Of a stretch of DNA of 64,000 nucleotides, positions 33,683-41,932 are shown piece by piece; the stretch's first letter is position 1; the number at the start of each line of letters is the position of its first letter. A model generated the notes under the pieces. The model saw nothing but the letters and a program-made list of their open reading frames with translations, was not told the origin of the DNA and searched no databases. The position numbers and the translations under genes were made by a program. The stretch lies in the NCBI GenBank assembly GCA_910587805.1, contig CAJUNM010000007.1:4708-68707 (forward strand). Reading direction: 5' to 3'. Source of the stretch: an uncultured Christensenellaceae bacterium. GTDB lineage: Bacteria; Bacillota; Clostridia; Christensenellales; Pumilibacteraceae.

Positions 33683-36021
33683 TGGTCATATTTCTCAAAA
33701 CCGACGGTAACGGCAAGGGCGACGCGCAAATCATAACGCCCGAGGTCGTTTATCAGGGGAGCGATAATGTCACAGACATAACGGTCATCGCTCCGTTTTC
33801 GGCACAGACCGCCATGTCTATCGGGTTTATTCTCCCGGACGGGCTGTATTGGTTCGCGCGGCCGCTCGATCCGAACGATCCGCACTCGGGCGGAAATTAT
33901 GCGCCTATGGTCTTTGTCAAGCAAGACTTCACGACCAAAGCGAACGTGTGGAAGTATACGCTTCCGCGCTCTGTGACGGAAATGCACGGCGTAGTGCAAA
34001 TCGCGCTGAACGCCGCATACATGGACGGCGAGACGCAAAAAGCGAACTGCACGTCGTTTCTCTGCGACTTTACGGTGCAAGAGAGCGTCGTGCCGAGCTT
34101 GCCTGCGACGGAGCCGCCTGCGGACGTGTACGAGCTTTTGCGGCAGTATTTGGCGTACTTGGACGCGCGCACGGCGAACGTGCCGAACCTCGTCAAAAGC
34201 ATACAGCAAACGGCAAGCAACGCATTTACGTTCACAAAAAATAACGGTGACGTAAGTAAACCCATAGTGTTTGGCAAAGCGGGATATGACCCGATATATG
34301 ATGTCGCGGCATACGTCGGTGAAATTGCGGGTCCGACGGAGGAAAACCCCAACGGCGAGTGGCAACCCAACAATCCGACCAACCCGACGAGTTATTCGCA
34401 CGTCATCGACGCCGATACGCACGGACAGATGCAAGAGGGAGTTTCTGCGGATGATTTGTGGGTGAGCTTCGTAAGCGCGAACGGCACGGGCTTTGACGGC
34501 GTGTATCAGGGTTATACAGTCGATGCGGCGGGCAACATTACCATTACGGCAACTACACCCGTAGCGCTTACGGTGCGCGTATGGAACGGCAAAGGTCTTA
34601 CTGACGAAATTTCGCGCGAGCAAATTATTGAAGAAACAGAAAGAGCACAGAACGCAGAGCAAATGCTAAATGCAGATATAGTTGCAGAGAAATCTCGTGC
34701 TGTAATGGAAGAGCGAGACTTGCAAGCTCAAATTGATGAAATTATTCAAAGCGGACATGACGCGATAGCTCGAGAACAAATTGCTTCAGAAATAGAGAGA
34801 GCAGCAACGGCAGAAATGGAACTTGACGAAAAAATTGTTTCTAACACGTCCGACATTAATAGTTTGCGTAAAGATTTCGCTAATGAGTCGCATTTTCGCG
34901 GATATTTAATGACTAACGATGAGGTACGGTCGTTAATTGCAACACCAAATGATTTCGCATATTCTGCACAAAGCGGTACTGTATGGGTTTATACGGGCGT
35001 AGCATGGATCGATAGCGGGGAAAAAGTCCCCGATCAAATTACTCCGGCTTCAAATGTACTACCCCTTATGGACGGGGTGGCTGAGGTGGGAAACGCTACA
35101 AGTTATGCCAGAGCCGATCATCGTCACCCTATGGATTCTACAAGGGCATCAACGGCTATTGCAACGCAAATTTCAAGCGGTTTAATGTCTGCCGAAGATA
35201 AGAAAAAGCTTGATGAATTGATGGTAGGTAGCGTTACAGGTGTTAAAGGTAATGAAGAGAGCGATTATAGAACAGGTAATGTGAATATCACACCGAGTAA
35301 TATAGGCGCGTTATCAATAAAAGGTGGAACAATAGGTAATGAGCAAGCAAATATTGCAGTTAGCCCGGGTTTTATTCAAGTAACGGGAAAGTCGAATCAA
35401 ACAGTAACATATGGCATGCAAGTTGGGAATGGTTTTGGCGACGGCATTATAATCAGACATGACAAAATTATACTTACTCCACTTGAAGATTATAAGATTG
35501 TGATAGGCTCAAATACCGGCGAGGTTCCTTCTTTAGTTTTTAATGAAAACGGTTCAGTAAATATGCCAAACGGTGTGAAAGATGGAGATCAGCGTGTATA
35601 TTCGCCAAATAATCCGCCGCCGATTGATAAGTTGTTAGCATATCCTATAGGAGCACTCTATATCTCAACATCGTCAACAAGTCCGGCAAGTTTGTTCGGC
35701 GGTAGTTGGACATCTATTACAAGCGGATATTACTTGAGAACTGTAACATCGGGTTCAGGCAACTACTATCCAGCCGGATTGCCGAATATTTCGGGATCGT
35801 TTGAGTGTATTGCTTATATGGATAATCGCACTGGAACAGGTGCATTAAAGAATACCGATCCAACAAATGGCAGCACTTTTATTTCATCGGGAACAGGAAC
35901 TAAAAATAATCGCTACGCGCCGTATAGTTTCGATGCGAGTCGCTCGAATTCGCTTTATGGCAATTCAACTACGGTTACGCCGCAGAATTACACCGTATAT
36001 ATGTGGCGGCGAACAGCATAA
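33682..36021 (+). CDS. Receptor-binding tail protein with BppU-like N-terminus
   Basis: The 779-residue protein has a BppU/baseplate-like N-terminal domain (residues 1-140: DGNGKGDAQIITPEVVYQGS), a linker, a trimeric coiled coil (about 310-400), a pyocin-knob-like region (VRSLIATPNDFAYSAQSGTV), and a C-terminal collar-type tip (YPIGALYISTSSTSPASLFG ... TPQNYTVYMWRRTA). It should determine host binding. The 5' 950 bases are clearly more GC-rich than the 3' half, which suggests a recombined tip. Confidence 0.75.
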   Translation: MVIFLKTDGNGKGDAQIITPEVVYQGSDNVTDITVIAPFSAQTAMSIGFILPDGLYWFARPLDPNDPHSGGNYAPMVFVKQDFTTKANVWKYTLPRSVTEMHGVVQIALNAAYMDGETQKANCTSFLCDFTVQESVVPSLPATEPPADVYELLRQYLAYLDARTANVPNLVKSIQQTASNAFTFTKNNGDVSKPIVFGKAGYDPIYDVAAYVGEIAGPTEENPNGEWQPNNPTNPTSYSHVIDADTHGQMQEGVSADDLWVSFVSANGTGFDGVYQGYTVDAAGNITITATTPVALTVRVWNGKGLTDEISREQIIEETERAQNAEQMLNADIVAEKSRAVMEERDLQAQIDEIIQSGHDAIAREQIASEIERAATAEMELDEKIVSNTSDINSLRKDFANESHFRGYLMTNDEVRSLIATPNDFAYSAQSGTVWVYTGVAWIDSGEKVPDQITPASNVLPLMDGVAEVGNATSYARADHRHPMDSTRASTAIATQISSGLMSAEDKKKLDELMVGSVTGVKGNEESDYRTGNVNITPSNIGALSIKGGTIGNEQANIAVSPGFIQVTGKSNQTVTYGMQVGNGFGDGIIIRHDKIILTPLEDYKIVIGSNTGEVPSLVFNENGSVNMPNGVKDGDQRVYSPNNPPPIDKLLAYPIGALYISTSSTSPASLFGGSWTSITSGYYLRTVTSGSGNYYPAGLPNISGSFECIAYMDNRTGTGALKNTDPTNGSTFISSGTGTKNNRYAPYSFDASRSNSLYGNSTTVTPQNYTVYMWRRTA

Positions 36022-36033
36022 GGAGACTATATT

Positions 36034-36552
36034 ATGAAAATTTTTAATCAAGACAAAACAATCGAACTCGACGTAAATATGATCGATTATGAAAAAGGCT
36101 ACTTAAAGTCCGATAAGATTTTTATAGCGCATTATGATGCGATAAAGGCGAAAACAGCAGAAAGCATTGCGAAAGAGCTTAAGGCGCAAGGGCATATTTG
36201 TAATTTGCGTGTCGATGGTAATTGGTATGTACAAACAAAAGTTTATGCTAATGGCGGTATAGAAGAGAACGAAATTTTTCCGATAGAAGCAAAAGCAGCT
36301 TACGACGAATACGAAGATATTCAGATATATGTACCGTATACGGATGAAGAACTCGAAGAACAGAAATTAAACCGATTGCGTCAACAAAGAGAACCGTTAC
36401 TCGCAGCATTCGATAAATGGGAAAAAGCGGTGTTACGTGGGAGAGAGAAAGACGACGAGACCGTCATGATGTGGTATCGGGATTTGCTCGATTTGGAAGA
36501 AATCGCGTTTAAGCGTGTGCCACCCCGTATTCAATATTTTATATCGAGGTAA
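36034..36552 (+). CDS. Tail-fibre-associated protein
   Basis: The 172-residue protein follows AAGGAGA. The C-terminal part (LNRLRQQREPLLAAFDKWEK, ... DLLDLEEIAFKRVPPRIQYF) resembles tail-fibre assembly/XkdW-like proteins encoded after the receptor-binding protein. A chaperone role is plausible. Confidence 0.6.
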   Translation: MKIFNQDKTIELDVNMIDYEKGYLKSDKIFIAHYDAIKAKTAESIAKELKAQGHICNLRVDGNWYVQTKVYANGGIEENEIFPIEAKAAYDEYEDIQIYVPYTDEELEEQKLNRLRQQREPLLAAFDKWEKAVLRGREKDDETVMMWYRDLLDLEEIAFKRVPPRIQYFISR

Positions 36553-36555
36553 AAT

Positions 36556-36879
36556 ATGACATTTAATGAAGATATAAAAATTAACGGAGTATTGGCGGCA
36601 GCGATGCTCGACGGGAAACTATCGCCGAGTTTGGAAGCTGCTGTTGCGGATTGTATGAACGACGCAATCGCGCCGCTTTCGCAAGAGCTTAAAATGTGGA
36701 CGGAGCGCATTGACACTCAAATGCGGGCAATAAACGAATTGCAAAATCAAAATCTCGAGATCACCAAACGTCTCGACAAACTAACAAGCAAGTACAACCA
36801 AGCGATCGAAGTAATAAACAACTTATCGGCGCGCATCGATGCGCTCGAAGCGAACTACGATCCCACACTAATCAAATAA
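36556..36879 (+). CDS. Coiled-coil phage protein
   Basis: The 107-residue protein is a coiled coil from about residue 45 to 100 (MRAINELQNQNLEITKRLDK). It lies between tail and membrane genes. Function unknown. Confidence 0.55.
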   Translation: MTFNEDIKINGVLAAAMLDGKLSPSLEAAVADCMNDAIAPLSQELKMWTERIDTQMRAINELQNQNLEITKRLDKLTSKYNQAIEVINNLSARIDALEANYDPTLIK

Positions 36880-36899
36880 ACTTTTCGGAGGTAAATCAA

Positions 36900-37397
36900 A
36901 TGAACGAAATTTGGCAAACAATCGAACCGTACATAATGACTATCGTCGGTGCGCTCGGCGGTGGGTCGATCATAGCGGTAATCGCGCGGCTCATATGCTC
37001 GCGCATCATGAATAAAGCGTCGGAAGCTTACGACGTCAACAAGATCGCGGATAAAGTCGCGGACAAGCTCGGCGGCAAAACAATCGACATCGACATCACG
37101 TCTATCGTAGAAAAACGGCTCAAGGAAATATCCGCCGCGCTCGCAAAGCAAGTGGGCAAGGTCGCGGATGAAACGAACTCGTACAAGCATTTGCTTGCGC
37201 TTATAGGCGCGGCGCTCACGCACTTAAAGATGTTGACCGATGACGAGCGGCAAGCGCTCACAAAAGCCGTGCAAGAGCTTGACGCGAGCTTTAAGCCCAT
37301 AGAGCGCGACGTTGTGGCTACGGTCAAGCTCGAGCCGATAGAAATTAAACCCGAGCCGTCGATTGTCGCCGACGCCGAAACGGTAAACATGGAGTAG
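36900..37397 (+). CDS. Single-span membrane protein, possible holin
   Basis: The 165-residue protein has one N-terminal membrane helix (about residues 10-36: IVGALGGGSIIAVIARLICS), then a long charged helical region. It follows CGGAGGT. Position after the tail genes suits a holin or spanin-like role, but no family match is seen. Confidence 0.5.
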   Translation: MNEIWQTIEPYIMTIVGALGGGSIIAVIARLICSRIMNKASEAYDVNKIADKVADKLGGKTIDIDITSIVEKRLKEISAALAKQVGKVADETNSYKHLLALIGAALTHLKMLTDDERQALTKAVQELDASFKPIERDVVATVKLEPIEIKPEPSIVADAETVNME

Positions 37398-37399
37398 AC

Positions 37400-37909
37400 A
37401 TGAAAGCAAGGTACATAACGTTCACGGTATTGCAGGCGCTGTTTTGCGCAGTCGTGCCGCTGATTTTCATATTCGTGCAGTATGCCGAGACGGGCGAAGG
37501 CTTGAGATACAAACTCCCGCTCGGCATATTGCTGTTGTGCGTCGTGATTGTTGTAATCGCGAAAAACACTTTTTTGAAGCCGAGAATGGCTAAACTCGCG
37601 GCGCAGATCGCGCAGCACGAAGCCGATCTAAAAATCGAGAACGACGCGGGGCGGATAAAAAACCTCGTTTCCGAGCTGCGCAAAGAGCGTATCGTCGAAA
37701 CTGTTTTGAACTGTGTCATGCCCGTATTTGTGCTTGCGGCTTTATTGGTGGCATGTAAGGCTATGGAGAACGCCGTGCTCGAACTTTCGGGCGCGGTCGG
37801 GTTCTCGCTCGGATCGTATGTTCTCGGCTTTATTTTCGGCATTCTCGCGGCGCGAGAGGTCGGCTCGAAGCACGAGAAAAAGGACGTGAAAGATGAAAAC
37901 AAATCTTAA
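37400..37909 (+). CDS. Four-span membrane protein
   Basis: The 169-residue protein has hydrophobic segments at about residues 5-28, 36-55, 106-126 and 134-156, separated by a charged coiled coil (LAAQIAQHEADLKIENDAGR). It overlaps the next gene by 17 bases. Possibly part of lysis or of exclusion; not recognised. Confidence 0.5.
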   Translation: MKARYITFTVLQALFCAVVPLIFIFVQYAETGEGLRYKLPLGILLLCVVIVVIAKNTFLKPRMAKLAAQIAQHEADLKIENDAGRIKNLVSELRKERIVETVLNCVMPVFVLAALLVACKAMENAVLELSGAVGFSLGSYVLGFIFGILAAREVGSKHEKKDVKDENKS

Positions 37910-38765
37910 TATCAAGCGCATCGTTCCGTTTACTATAAGTGCGCTCATGATAGTAACGGTGTTGCTTTTGCAATTCACCGTGCTGTCGGTAAATAAACAA
38001 TTCAATTGGCGCGAATTCGTGCCGCAGCTTCTTATAAATACCGCATTGATAACCACTACGGCAATTGTATGGTTGAATTCGGGAACGGATAGGGCGAAGA
38101 TCCAAGAGAAATCGGCGTATAAAGATAATGCCGCACTATATGCGGCACAAATCAAAAAGATAACCGACGGCGGGCAGCTTGCCAATTTGCGGGCGTTTTG
38201 TAAGGTCAGAACCGAGCAAATTCGCAACGATAAAATCACTGTATTACTTGCAAACGTAGGTATAGATCGTCATTTGTACGACAGCACACTCAAAGATTTG
38301 GATAAAGACAAACTGAAAGCTGATGGTTATACTAAACGGCAAATCAACGCGATAGAACGCGTGCGCGACGGCAAAGTGCGCGTCAAGCCGATAAACGCAA
38401 TGGATCTCGTTTCCGACAGTCGCACCGTTGACGACTGCGGAGTGAATTACAACGAGCGAGCCGACAAGTCTATTCGCATTTCGTTGCGTATAGGGCGTTC
38501 GGTATTGACGGCATTTGCGCTTGCGTTGTTTGTGCCCGATCTCGCCAAAGATATAACGAGTATCGCGGCATGGGCGATGTTTTTCGTAAAGTTATGCACG
38601 ATCGTATATACGGCGTTCAGCTCCGAACGTGAAGGGTATACTCGCATTACCGAAACGAAAAATAGGGTGATACTGCGACGTATAGCGTTTTTGCACGAGT
38701 TTGACGAGTGGGCGAGCGTGCCGAAATTGTATAAAGGAAACGAGGATAAAGATGTCGGAATTTAA
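37893..38765 (+). CDS. Multi-span membrane protein
   Basis: The 290-residue protein has two N-terminal membrane helices (about 9-32 and 44-62), a long cytoplasmic region and two more helices near 208-245 (VLTAFALALFVPDLAKDITS). No enzymatic motif is visible. It is the third membrane protein in a row where holin and endolysin genes would be expected, and it overlaps the toxin gene at 38752. Confidence 0.5.
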   Translation: MKTNLNIKRIVPFTISALMIVTVLLLQFTVLSVNKQFNWREFVPQLLINTALITTTAIVWLNSGTDRAKIQEKSAYKDNAALYAAQIKKITDGGQLANLRAFCKVRTEQIRNDKITVLLANVGIDRHLYDSTLKDLDKDKLKADGYTKRQINAIERVRDGKVRVKPINAMDLVSDSRTVDDCGVNYNERADKSIRISLRIGRSVLTAFALALFVPDLAKDITSIAAWAMFFVKLCTIVYTAFSSEREGYTRITETKNRVILRRIAFLHEFDEWASVPKLYKGNEDKDVGI

Positions 38766-39363
38766 CGAGCAAGACCACCCGCGCGACGGCGACGGGAAGT
38801 TTACAAGTAAAGGCGAAAAGACCGTCGAGGCTATACGCCTATATTCGAACGATACCGAACGAGACTTGAAACAAAGCGATATGCTGTCGGCGGCTGAAAT
38901 GAGTAAAATATTACAGCAAGAAATGCCGAACCGAAAGTTTACTCGTATTAAGGTCGGCGAGATAACCAATCCTATTTATGATGATATGGTGCTGTCCAAC
39001 GGACGTAATGTAAAAGACATTTTAACGCGCGTCGTCGAAATGCCGTTGACGGGCTCTGTCGGAGTGGAACACATAGAGAATCACCCTGAGCGCAAAGGTA
39101 TGGTGGAGCATTATATAGGCTTTATGAATGATATAATAAACGATCCGGATTTTGTTTTCGAGGACAAAGCGAGGGAAAATACGCTCGTCATCGAAAAGAA
39201 AGTAGACAAGCACACTGTTATGGTCATAAGTCTCAACTTCGACAAACCAGATTACACAAATACCGTCATCACTATACGTAATGAGGGCAACGAATCATTT
39301 GAGAGATCAAAAAAATCTTATGAAAATTTAGGGAAAGTACTTTACAAAAATTCAAAAGTGTAA
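38752..39363 (+). CDS. Cargo toxin, second PBECR-type nuclease (intact)
   Basis: ATG 38752 follows GAGGATAAAG and overlaps the previous gene by 14 bases. The 203-residue protein has the shared leader (EQDHPRDGDGKFTSKG, then MLSAAEMSKILQQEMPNRK). The C-terminal domain differs from 29756: GVEHIENHPERKG, IINDPDFVFEDKARENTLVI, DYTNTVITIRN, LGKVLYKNSKV. This is another PBECR-like pattern with a central histidine. It is the one toxin gene without a counter RNA; a plus-strand structured region follows. Confidence 0.72.
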   Translation: MSEFNEQDHPRDGDGKFTSKGEKTVEAIRLYSNDTERDLKQSDMLSAAEMSKILQQEMPNRKFTRIKVGEITNPIYDDMVLSNGRNVKDILTRVVEMPLTGSVGVEHIENHPERKGMVEHYIGFMNDIINDPDFVFEDKARENTLVIEKKVDKHTVMVISLNFDKPDYTNTVITIRNEGNESFERSKKSYENLGKVLYKNSKV

Positions 39364-39375
39364 TATACTATTGGT

Positions 39376-39487
39376 AGATACGAGGTAGACAACGCGATCT
39401 ACACACCCTTGCGGTCAAAAGAGATGCAAGAACAAGCGGGCTTGCCGTATCTGTCAAGAGAATGGTTTAACGACCGTTCTCTTTTTC
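39376..39487 (+). other. Structured plus-strand region and terminator after toxin 38752
   Basis: AGATACG (39376-39382) pairs with CGTATCT (39446-39452), enclosing three hairpins (GTAG/CTAC, CTTGC/GCAAG, CAAG-CGGG-CTTG). A terminator hairpin AGAGAATGGT/ACCGTTCTCT (39457-39482) with a T-run follows directly. It could be a structured 3' end of the toxin mRNA or an independent RNA. It is not a tRNA: no T-loop sequence and wrong loop sizes. Confidence 0.6.
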
Positions 39488-39604
39488 GTTGTAAAAAAAG
39501 ACAATATAGACGTTACCAAAGATAATTTTGAAATTGGTCACATTTACTATGTTGATAGTGACGGTTTCGATAAATCGTTAAAAATGGCAAAGAAAAAAGA
39601 TTGA
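39485..39604 (+). pseudogene. Remnant of a PBECR toxin C-terminus
   Basis: Forty codons ending at TGA 39602-39604 read VTKDNFEIGHIYYVDSDGFD and KSLKMAKKKD. They align with the end of toxin 41270 (KDNFEIVHMHYVNPDGLQRA). The rest of the gene is gone and replaced by the terminator region upstream. RNA unit 6 is still intact opposite its end. Confidence 0.75.
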
Positions 39605-39681
39605 TACGGGAAGCCGCGCGGCTCCTTCCATTACAAGCGACAGCGAGCGCGGTGCATAATTTCTGTCGTCATATCAATCTT
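39593..39681 (-). ncRNA. Counter-oriented small RNA unit 6 (opposite toxin remnant)
   Basis: Minus-strand TTGACT (39716-39711), 17 bp, TATACT (39693-39688). The RNA of about 89 nt is closed by an 11-bp stem AAAGATTGATA/TATCAATCTTT (39596-39606 with 39672-39682), and terminates at a T-run opposite the lysine codons of the remnant. Survival of the RNA unit without its toxin suggests it is still useful. Confidence 0.75.
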
Positions 39682-39759
39682 TAATATAGTATACGCTATA
39701 ATCTTGAAAAAGTCAATAGTTTGTCGGTAAAATTTTTTTGAAAAACTTTGTTAAAATCC

Positions 39760-39797
39760 TTGACATTTGTGGGTACATAATATATAATGTGGGTACA
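39760..39797 (+). promoter_or_regulatory. Promoter with direct-repeat operator for the RHH gene
   Basis: TTGACA (39760-39765), 17 bp, TATAAT (39783-39788). GTGGGTACA occurs at 39769-39777 and 39789-39797, exactly 20 bp apart, and a similar TTGGGTACA covers the start codon at 39817. Such in-phase repeats suit binding by the ribbon-helix-helix protein encoded next. Confidence 0.85.
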
Positions 39798-39816
39798 AAT
39801 ATTGAGGAGGTAAACA

Positions 39817-39993
39817 TTGGGTACAAAGAAAATGGGTAGACCGACACAAGATCCTAAGACGAACACTCTGAAAATCCGTTTTTCTGACGATGATTTGAAC
39901 AAATTAGAATTTTGTACAGAAAAGACAGGCAAATCAAAAGCAGAGATTATTCGGATTGGAATCGATAAAGTTTACCAAGAACTTAAAAAATAA
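39817..39993 (+). CDS. Ribbon-helix-helix regulator
   Basis: TTG start behind GAGGAGGT gives 58 residues: a basic arm (KKMGRPTQDPK), a DNA-contact strand (NTLKIRFS) and two helices (DDLNKLEFCTEKTG, KAEIIRIGIDKVYQEL), the CopG/Arc outline. It probably represses its own promoter and, by readthrough, the antirepressor operon. RNA unit 8 terminates opposite its last codons. Confidence 0.82.
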   Translation: MGTKKMGRPTQDPKTNTLKIRFSDDDLNKLEFCTEKTGKSKAEIIRIGIDKVYQELKK

Positions 39994-40054
39994 GGGTTGC
40001 CGCCCATACCGTGACAAGTAACGCGACAACCCTCCCCGACAGACAAAGTCCATC
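39984..40054 (-). ncRNA. Counter-oriented small RNA unit 8 (opposite RHH gene)
   Basis: Minus-strand TTGACA (40089-40084), 17 bp, TACACT (40066-40061) with extended TGG. The RNA of about 70 nt ends in a stem AGGGTTG/CAACCCT (39993-39999 with 40027-40033) followed on the minus strand by TATTTTTT inside the end of the RHH gene. Confidence 0.55.
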
Positions 40055-40114
40055 TAATAAAGTGTACCACGGATTGCTTTGTTTGTCAACAATAATCTAC
40101 AAAAGGAGTATAAA

Positions 40115-40849
40115 ATGACAAACATAGCAATTTTCAACAATCAACAATTCGGAGAAATCCGAACGCTCGACGAACCTAACGGCACATATTTTTGCGGTAA
40201 AGATGTCGCGACGGCGTTAGGCTATTCCAACACAAAGGACGCAATCATTCGGCATTGCCGCAAAGATGGGGTCGTGAAACGCGACCTCATCGATAATATC
40301 GGCAGAAGTCAGCAGACAGCATTCATAGATGAGGGTAATCTTTACCGCCTTATCGTACATAGCAAACTGCCGACAGCCGAACAATTCGAGCGTTGGGTAT
40401 TTGATGAGGTTCTGCCGTCTATTCGCAGGACAGGCGAATACAAAGTCAAACCGACGGACGAACTGCGTCGCAAGAACGTAGAAATACGCGAACAGAACGC
40501 AAAGATACGCACGGCGCAGCTTTTGTACAAGATCGCGGATAAAACCGATACAGACTATAAGCAAGTGTTGCACGCTCGCATCACGCAGCTTTTGACGGGC
40601 GAGTACCTTTTGCCGCTTTCTGCGGTCAATGAGCGCACGCTGTCGGCTTCGGAGATAGGCGAACGGCTCGGAGTGTCGGCAAACCGTATCGGGCGTTTGG
40701 CGAACGCTCACGGGCTCAAAACGGAACAGTACGGCAAGTTCTTTTACGACAAGGCAAAAACCGCGGAAAAGCAGGTAGAGACGTTTCGCTACTATGAAAA
40801 GTCGGTTGATGTATTTCGTTCGCTCGTAAGCGTGGAGGTGACGGTATGA
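40115..40849 (+). CDS. Phage antirepressor (Bro-N + C-terminal KilAC-like)
   Basis: ATG 40115 follows AAAGGAG. The 244-residue protein has a Bro-N domain (residues 1-105: FCGKDVATALGYSNTKDAII, FIDEGNLYRLIVHSKLPTAE) and a C-terminal helix-turn-helix domain (TLSASEIGERLGVSANRIGR, LANAHGLKTEQYG). Such proteins counter the prophage repressor during induction. Its place at the right end, away from the repressors, suggests an added control of induction. Confidence 0.88.
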   Translation: MTNIAIFNNQQFGEIRTLDEPNGTYFCGKDVATALGYSNTKDAIIRHCRKDGVVKRDLIDNIGRSQQTAFIDEGNLYRLIVHSKLPTAEQFERWVFDEVLPSIRRTGEYKVKPTDELRRKNVEIREQNAKIRTAQLLYKIADKTDTDYKQVLHARITQLLTGEYLLPLSAVNERTLSASEIGERLGVSANRIGRLANAHGLKTEQYGKFFYDKAKTAEKQVETFRYYEKSVDVFRSLVSVEVTV

Positions 40850-41208
40850 TGATGCAAGAAACAACTAAAACGATTGATTTACCTAAAATGCGCGTAACGG
40901 AAAGCGATAAATTAAGGGAATGGTTGGTATGTTCGGTGGAAACCGATGAAATGTTCCCGACGGTGCAAAATGGAGATGAATTAAATGTCAATACTCGTAA
41001 AGATTTTAAGAATGGAGATATAGTGCTGTTCTATGATGAGAAGAACGAAAAAGTCATTATACGGCGAATATATTATCTTAATGGCTGCGTAGCGTTCACG
41101 TCTGATAACGGCAGATACGAGCCGATTATATGCAATAGTGAACAAAAACTTAACGAATTTTTTTATATCGGGAAAGTTATGAATATAGGACGGTATATTA
41201 AAAAATAA
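40846..41208 (+). CDS. S24/LexA-fold protein lacking catalytic residues
   Basis: The 120-residue protein overlaps the antirepressor gene (ATGA). It has an S24-like outline without a helix-turn-helix: DEMFPTVQNGDELNVN corresponds to the nucleophile loop (usually DSMEPT), with Ser replaced by Glu, and EKVIIRRIYYLNG to the Lys loop, with Lys replaced by Arg. It should be unable to cleave. It may pair with the S24 repressor or act as a decoy; this is inference. Confidence 0.75.
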   Translation: MMMQETTKTIDLPKMRVTESDKLREWLVCSVETDEMFPTVQNGDELNVNTRKDFKNGDIVLFYDEKNEKVIIRRIYYLNGCVAFTSDNGRYEPIICNSEQKLNEFFYIGKVMNIGRYIKK

Positions 41209-41225
41209 CCGAAATAAAAATGAAT

Positions 41226-41255
41226 AAACCGCGTCGAGCAAATCGTCGCGGTTTT
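41226..41255 (+). terminator. Terminator before toxin 41270
   Basis: AAACCGCG (41226-41233) pairs with CGCGGTTT (41247-41254), with an inner CGA/TCG, followed by a short T-run. It limits transcription into the toxin gene, whose ATG is 15 bases downstream. Confidence 0.7.
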
Positions 41256-41269
41256 GATATGGAGTAAAC

Positions 41270-41932
41270 ATGAGTAATTTCAAAGAGAGCGACCACCCGC
41301 GCGACAGCGACGGGAAGTTTACGCAAAAGGGCGTGAGCGGATATACCGACAAGGTAAACGAACGGATCGCGTGGGCGAAAGACAAAAAGATCGACTTGCC
41401 GCTCAATGCCGACGGTTCGATAAACGATATTGCACTGCAACGGATACAAAAAATGTCGGCTGCGGAGCTGAGCAAGGCGTTGCAAAAAGAGTTGCCACAA
41501 AAGAAAATGTCTCCCGAAGAAAAGATCGCGAGCGTACATATAGACTTCGATAGGGATAATATTTTGCCCGAATTGAATGAAGAATATTTGGCGAAAATCG
41601 GCGCGGATAAGAATAAGCCAGTGCTGCTCAAAAAATCTGTTATCGATAGAAATAGAACAGAGCATAAAGATGTTTCAAAGGATGATATGAAAAAAATCAT
41701 ATGTAGAGCATTGTATCACCCGGACGCCGTATTTGCTGCTAATGGCGAAAAACCTTACTATCATTTTGCTTCTTTTGTTGAAATGAGTGAAAAAGGGAAA
41801 CAGAAAATAGGAATGGTTCTGTTAGATGTCGATAAAGGCAAAGATAATTTTGAGATTGTACATATGCACTATGTAAACCCCGATGGATTACAAAGGGCAT
41901 TAAAAAAAGCAAATAAAAAAAGATTGATGTGA
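41270..41932 (+). CDS. Cargo toxin, PBECR-type nuclease (intact)
   Basis: The 220-residue protein has the leader ESDHPRDSDGKFTQKG, an extra 40-residue insert, MSAAELSKALQKELPQKK (about 63-80), and the nuclease-like domain of toxin 29756 (VLLKKSVIDRN, ICRALYHPDAVF, KPYYHFASF, DNFEIVHMHYVNPD). The block MSPEEKIASVHIDFDRDNIL is nearly identical in 29756, so one is a recent copy or recombinant of the other, while the last 60 residues diverge. RNA unit 7 lies opposite its end. Confidence 0.75.
   Translation: MSNFKESDHPRDSDGKFTQKGVSGYTDKVNERIAWAKDKKIDLPLNADGSINDIALQRIQKMSAAELSKALQKELPQKKMSPEEKIASVHIDFDRDNILPELNEEYLAKIGADKNKPVLLKKSVIDRNRTEHKDVSKDDMKKIICRALYHPDAVFAANGEKPYYHFASFVEMSEKGKQKIGMVLLDVDKGKDNFEIVHMHYVNPDGLQRALKKANKKRLM

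Noticed and set aside
39376..39452. A tRNA-like cloverleaf
   Set aside because: A 7-bp closing stem and three hairpins are present, but loop sizes are wrong and there is no T-loop or D-loop consensus.
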